Of a stretch of 8,526 bases of DNA, positions 6,422-8,526 are shown piece after piece. The position numbers and the translations under genes were made by a program. Origin of the DNA: CAWVWF01 sp963933885. GTDB taxonomy: Bacteria > Bacteroidota > Bacteroidia > Flavobacteriales_C > GCA-002722245. The number at the start of each line of letters is the position of its first letter. Position 1 is the first letter of the stretch. The notes below the pieces were generated by a model. It had not been told where the DNA came from, searched no databases, and saw only the letters and a program-made list of their open reading frames with translations. The stretch lies in the NCBI GenBank assembly GCA_963933885.1, contig CAWVWF010000159.1, positions 1-8,526 of the forward strand, in the 5' to 3' direction.

Positions 6422-8055
6422 TTGGAAAAGAAAATATAGAGGAAAAGATTTTCGAGTATTTCGAGGGTGATCTTTCTGCTGCTGAAGCAAAAGACCTCGA
6501 GAATTTCGTCCAAGCTAACCAAGAGTATCAGAAAGATTTTGATGCATGGAAAAATAGTAGTGTTGAAGCTGAACCAGTTCAGTATAAGCACATGGAGGAT
6601 TTACTTGTTAATGAAAAAACTAGCCCAGTTGGTTGGTTTAAGTGGGCTTCAGGTGGAGCATTTATGTTATTGTTATCATTTGCGTCTTTTGGGATTTTTC
6701 AAAAAATGAATTCTAATAATATTTCTCAAGTTGCATCTATTCAGCAAGATGACAGAGATGAGGTTTTAGATATTAAAACAGGTGTTGCTTCTTTAGTTAA
6801 CAACTCGGAGATTTCTAATACAGGAACAAACACAATAACAAACACAGGGACAAGTATAAATGACGTTTCTGTTGGGAAAAGTGTGATTGTTGAGAAAGTA
6901 AATAATTCAAATAAACATTCATTTGAAAATAGCTCAGCTTCTGTAAATAATATTGGTTCGGTAACAAGCGAACGTATTACTAAGAATATTGTTAAAAAGC
7001 GTAACGGAACAAAATCAAATGATCTAGTGTTTAAATCAGTTTCAGAAATTGAAATTGATAATAATGGATTAAATGATATGATTGCTTCTCAACTTGAGGC
7101 TGTAAATAAGGTTAAATTTGAATATGAAGATCCTAACAAGAAAAAGGAATACCCAGTTTTATTAAATCTTGAAGATCCTTATTTAAACTACAATTTAGCA
7201 CATACTTTAGAAGAGAACGGTTCTTTTGCAGGAAGTACGGATGGTGTTAGAGGTGAGTTTTTATATAGAACAGAATGGCCAAGTGTAACAAGTGAAAGTT
7301 ACGAGTCACAAATAGGTTCTGTTGATTGGTACTCTAAAGCATTAAAAGGTGGAATTGGTGTTATTGTTAACAGAGATATGATTGGTCATGGTAAATTAAG
7401 TAGCTTATCTGCCTCTTTACTTTATGCACCTAAATTTATAATCAAAGGAATTAGCTTGATACCTTCTTTTAAATATACTTTTAACAATAAGTCTATAAAC
7501 TGGGATCAAGTTAAAACTAACGATATAAAAGATCCAAGAAATGGAGTTTTATATGCTTCTATTCCTTTATTACCAGAAGGTGTTAGTACTTCTAACTTTA
7601 TATATCATGATTTTGGATTTGGTATGTTAGTTAACACTAAGAAGTTTTACGCTGGTTTTCAATATGATCATGTAAACGCTCCTTCTTATAAGGAAGACTT
7701 TTTTGATCAGAAGATTACAATTCCAGGAAAGTACAGTGTTCAATTTGGAACAGATATAAAACGAAGTAAAGATTCTAAATTTGTATTCAGTCCGTCTTTA
7801 AATTATGTTAGTTATGGGAATTATAACGCATTATGGACAAATGGACAAGTTTCGTATAATGGATTTATGTTGGTTGCAGGAGCTGCAACGAATAGCGATT
7901 TAATGTTTAGTGCTGGTTATACTAATGCTAAAGTTAGATTAGTTTACGGTCTTGGATTTTCCAAGCCAGGTATATTCTCAGGTTTAGAACCTGGTAATTA
8001 CTATGAGTCACATCAATTAAGTTTAAGGGTTAATTTAAGCCCAAAGAAAAGGTAA
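6418..8055 (+). CDS. Dual-membrane anti-sigma factor fused to a PorP/SprF-like outer-membrane barrel
   Basis: This 545-residue protein has four parts. Residues 1-70 are a helical, acidic head (IEEKIFEYFEGDLSAAEAK, then LENFVQANQEYQKDFDAWK) of the kind heading Bacteroidota anti-sigma factors; there is no zinc HxxxCxxC motif and I see no Cys in the whole protein. One hydrophobic helix follows (about 76-94, FMLLLSFASFGIF inside). A periplasmic linker covers about 95-256, rich in Asn, Ser and Thr. Residues 257-545 resemble PorP/SprF: SFAGS (cf. PAFAG), FLYRTEWP, GGIGVIVNRDMIGHGKLSS, SLLYAPKF, a DPRNG turn, KYSVQFGTDIK, and the end NYYESHQLSLRVNL. The head would hold the upstream-encoded sigma factor at the inner membrane while the barrel sits in the outer membrane. 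The architecture matches the dual membrane-spanning anti-sigma (Dma) class described in Bacteroides thetaiotaomicron. It overlaps the sigma gene by 4 bases. Anti-sigma activity is inferred from position and architecture. Confidence 0.87.
   Translation: MIGKENIEEKIFEYFEGDLSAAEAKDLENFVQANQEYQKDFDAWKNSSVEAEPVQYKHMEDLLVNEKTSPVGWFKWASGGAFMLLLSFASFGIFQKMNSNNISQVASIQQDDRDEVLDIKTGVASLVNNSEISNTGTNTITNTGTSINDVSVGKSVIVEKVNNSNKHSFENSSASVNNIGSVTSERITKNIVKKRNGTKSNDLVFKSVSEIEIDNNGLNDMIASQLEAVNKVKFEYEDPNKKKEYPVLLNLEDPYLNYNLAHTLEENGSFAGSTDGVRGEFLYRTEWPSVTSESYESQIGSVDWYSKALKGGIGVIVNRDMIGHGKLSSLSASLLYAPKFIIKGISLIPSFKYTFNNKSINWDQVKTNDIKDPRNGVLYASIPLLPEGVSTSNFIYHDFGFGMLVNTKKFYAGFQYDHVNAPSYKEDFFDQKITIPGKYSVQFGTDIKRSKDSKFVFSPSLNYVSYGNYNALWTNGQVSYNGFMLVAGAATNSDLMFSAGYTNAKVRLVYGLGFSKPGIFSGLEPGNYYESHQLSLRVNLSPKKR
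6825..6846 (+). repeat. Short in-frame direct repeat in the linker of the anti-sigma/barrel gene
   Basis: The 10-mer aacaaacaca occurs at 6825-6834 and again at 6837-6846, 12 bases apart. It therefore stays in frame and encodes the TNTI / TNTG stretch of the periplasmic linker (residues about 137-144). It looks like a slippage-type duplication in a low-complexity spacer and has no evident function beyond linker length. Confidence 0.5.
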
Positions 8056-8077
8056 TATCAATTTCATTCATGTAGGC

Positions 8078-8111
8078 ATAACAGGTATTCATTTATTAAA
8101 AAACCTGTTAT
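8078..8111 (+). promoter_or_regulatory. Dyad immediately before the PorP/SprF start codon
   Basis: The arms ataacaggt (8078-8086) and acctgttat (8103-8111) are perfect 9-bp inverted repeats separated by 16 AT-rich bases. The right arm ends at the base before the ATG at 8112. No T-run follows, so it does not look like a terminator. It could be an RNA hairpin affecting translation initiation of the PorP/SprF gene, or a two-half-site operator. It may also be chance in AT-rich DNA. Confidence 0.4.
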
Positions 8112-8526
8112 ATGAAGAAGTTATGTATGTTAGTTGCCCTTATTGCAGGGCATTTTGTTGGAGTTGGTCAGGACAACCAATACTCTCAGTTTTATTCAGC
8201 ACAATTATATTTAAATCCCGCATTTGCAGGAACGAAAGTATGTCCTAGAGTTATCATGAACTTTAGGGATCAATGGCCAGGGATTACTGGTGAATATGTT
8301 AGTTATGGACTGTCATATGATCAGTCTGTTGGGAGTAATTCTGGAATAGGAGTAGTTTTTAACGGTGATGATGCTGGACAAGGGACTATAAAAACAAATT
8401 CGATTAATTTAGTCTATAGTCCAAAAGTACCATTGACTAAAAATTTAACCTTATCAGTTGCAATTAGTGGAGGAGTTATTCAGAAGAAGCTTGATGCGTC
8501 TAATCTAACTTTCCCAGATCAATTTA
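8112..8526 (+). CDS. PorP/SprF family type IX secretion-associated outer-membrane protein, 3' end beyond window
   Basis: The open frame encodes 138 residues and reaches the right edge without a stop; family members usually run to about 300 residues. A signal peptide is seen at about 1-19 (MKKLCMLVALIAGHFVGVG, mature end near QDNQ). Next comes the family hallmark YSQFYSAQLYLNPAFAG (24-40), then FRDQWPG (51-57), YVSYGLSYDQ, GIGVVFNGDDAGQG and SINLVYSPK. PorP/SprF proteins are outer-membrane barrels associated with type IX secretion and with gliding adhesins in Bacteroidota, often encoded beside the cargo they serve. The start is 56 bases after the stop of the anti-sigma/barrel gene, with no terminator between, so the gene may share its operon. 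The fused barrel upstream is clearly related: FAG, the aromatic-R-x-x-W-P segment and the GIGV...GxG...YxPK block align in the same order. Which secreted protein it serves would lie beyond the window. Confidence 0.93.
   Translation, partial: MKKLCMLVALIAGHFVGVGQDNQYSQFYSAQLYLNPAFAGTKVCPRVIMNFRDQWPGITGEYVSYGLSYDQSVGSNSGIGVVFNGDDAGQGTIKTNSINLVYSPKVPLTKNLTLSVAISGGVIQKKLDASNLTFPDQF

Noticed and set aside
5977..6591. Minus-strand frames opposite the sigma and anti-sigma genes (5977-6204, 6304-6591) and a plus-strand frame at 6467-6709
   Set aside because: Shadows of the real genes in other frames with no domain, signal or start support.
8066..8092. Direct repeats attcat at 8066 and 8087, 21 bp apart, as helically phased operator half-sites
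   Set aside because: Six bases in AT-rich sequence is poor evidence and the second copy lies in the loop of the dyad.
8078..8111. Dyad after the anti-sigma/barrel gene read as a terminator
   Set aside because: The 16-base loop is large and no T-run follows the right arm; instead the next start codon follows directly.

Overview
The window reads as a piece of chromosome from a low-GC member of the Bacteroidota, most likely Flavobacteriia or a close relative. This rests on a TonB-dependent receptor with an N-terminal carboxypeptidase-regulatory-like domain paired with a DUF4249-type lipoprotein, an ECF sigma factor whose N-terminus looks typical of Bacteroidota, two PorP/SprF-type outer-membrane domains (the family tied to type IX secretion and gliding), and promoter-like sequences of the Bacteroidota TTTG / TAnnTTTG type. 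I see no tRNA, rRNA, insertion sequence, CRISPR array or prophage gene. No stretch over 300 bases lacks a gene.

Left part, minus strand: a complete ABC-transporter ATPase with a C-terminal TOBE-like extension (3-977) lies downstream of an inner-membrane-anchored coiled-coil protein (1029-1934). A strong hairpin terminator (986-1018) separates them, and its T-run ends only 8 bases before the ATPase start codon. A 158-bp divergent intergenic region follows.

Middle, plus strand: a two-gene unit encodes a TonB-dependent outer-membrane receptor (2093-4444) and, 4 bases later, its DUF4249-type lipoprotein partner (4449-5357). Together they form a putative nutrient-uptake pair of unknown substrate. 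A long hairpin with A and T flanks (5356-5393) probably ends both this operon and the convergent small gene for a very acidic protein (5417-5791, minus).

Right part, plus strand, the most interesting: a near-consensus promoter leads into an ECF sigma factor starting at TTG (5936-6421). It overlaps by 4 bases a gene for a 545-residue protein (6418-8055). That protein combines a cytoplasmic anti-sigma-like head, one inner-membrane helix, a periplasmic linker of about 160 residues rich in Asn, Ser and Thr, and a PorP/SprF-like outer-membrane beta-barrel. A single polypeptide would therefore connect the outer membrane to the sigma factor. A stand-alone PorP/SprF protein, paralogous to the fused barrel, starts 56 bases downstream (8112) and runs off the window. 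The architecture matches the dual membrane-spanning anti-sigma factor (Dma) class described in Bacteroides thetaiotaomicron, but here the barrel is of a type IX secretion-associated family. I propose a sensor that reports on the outer membrane or on type IX secretion directly to transcription. This is inference from domain order and neighbourhood.
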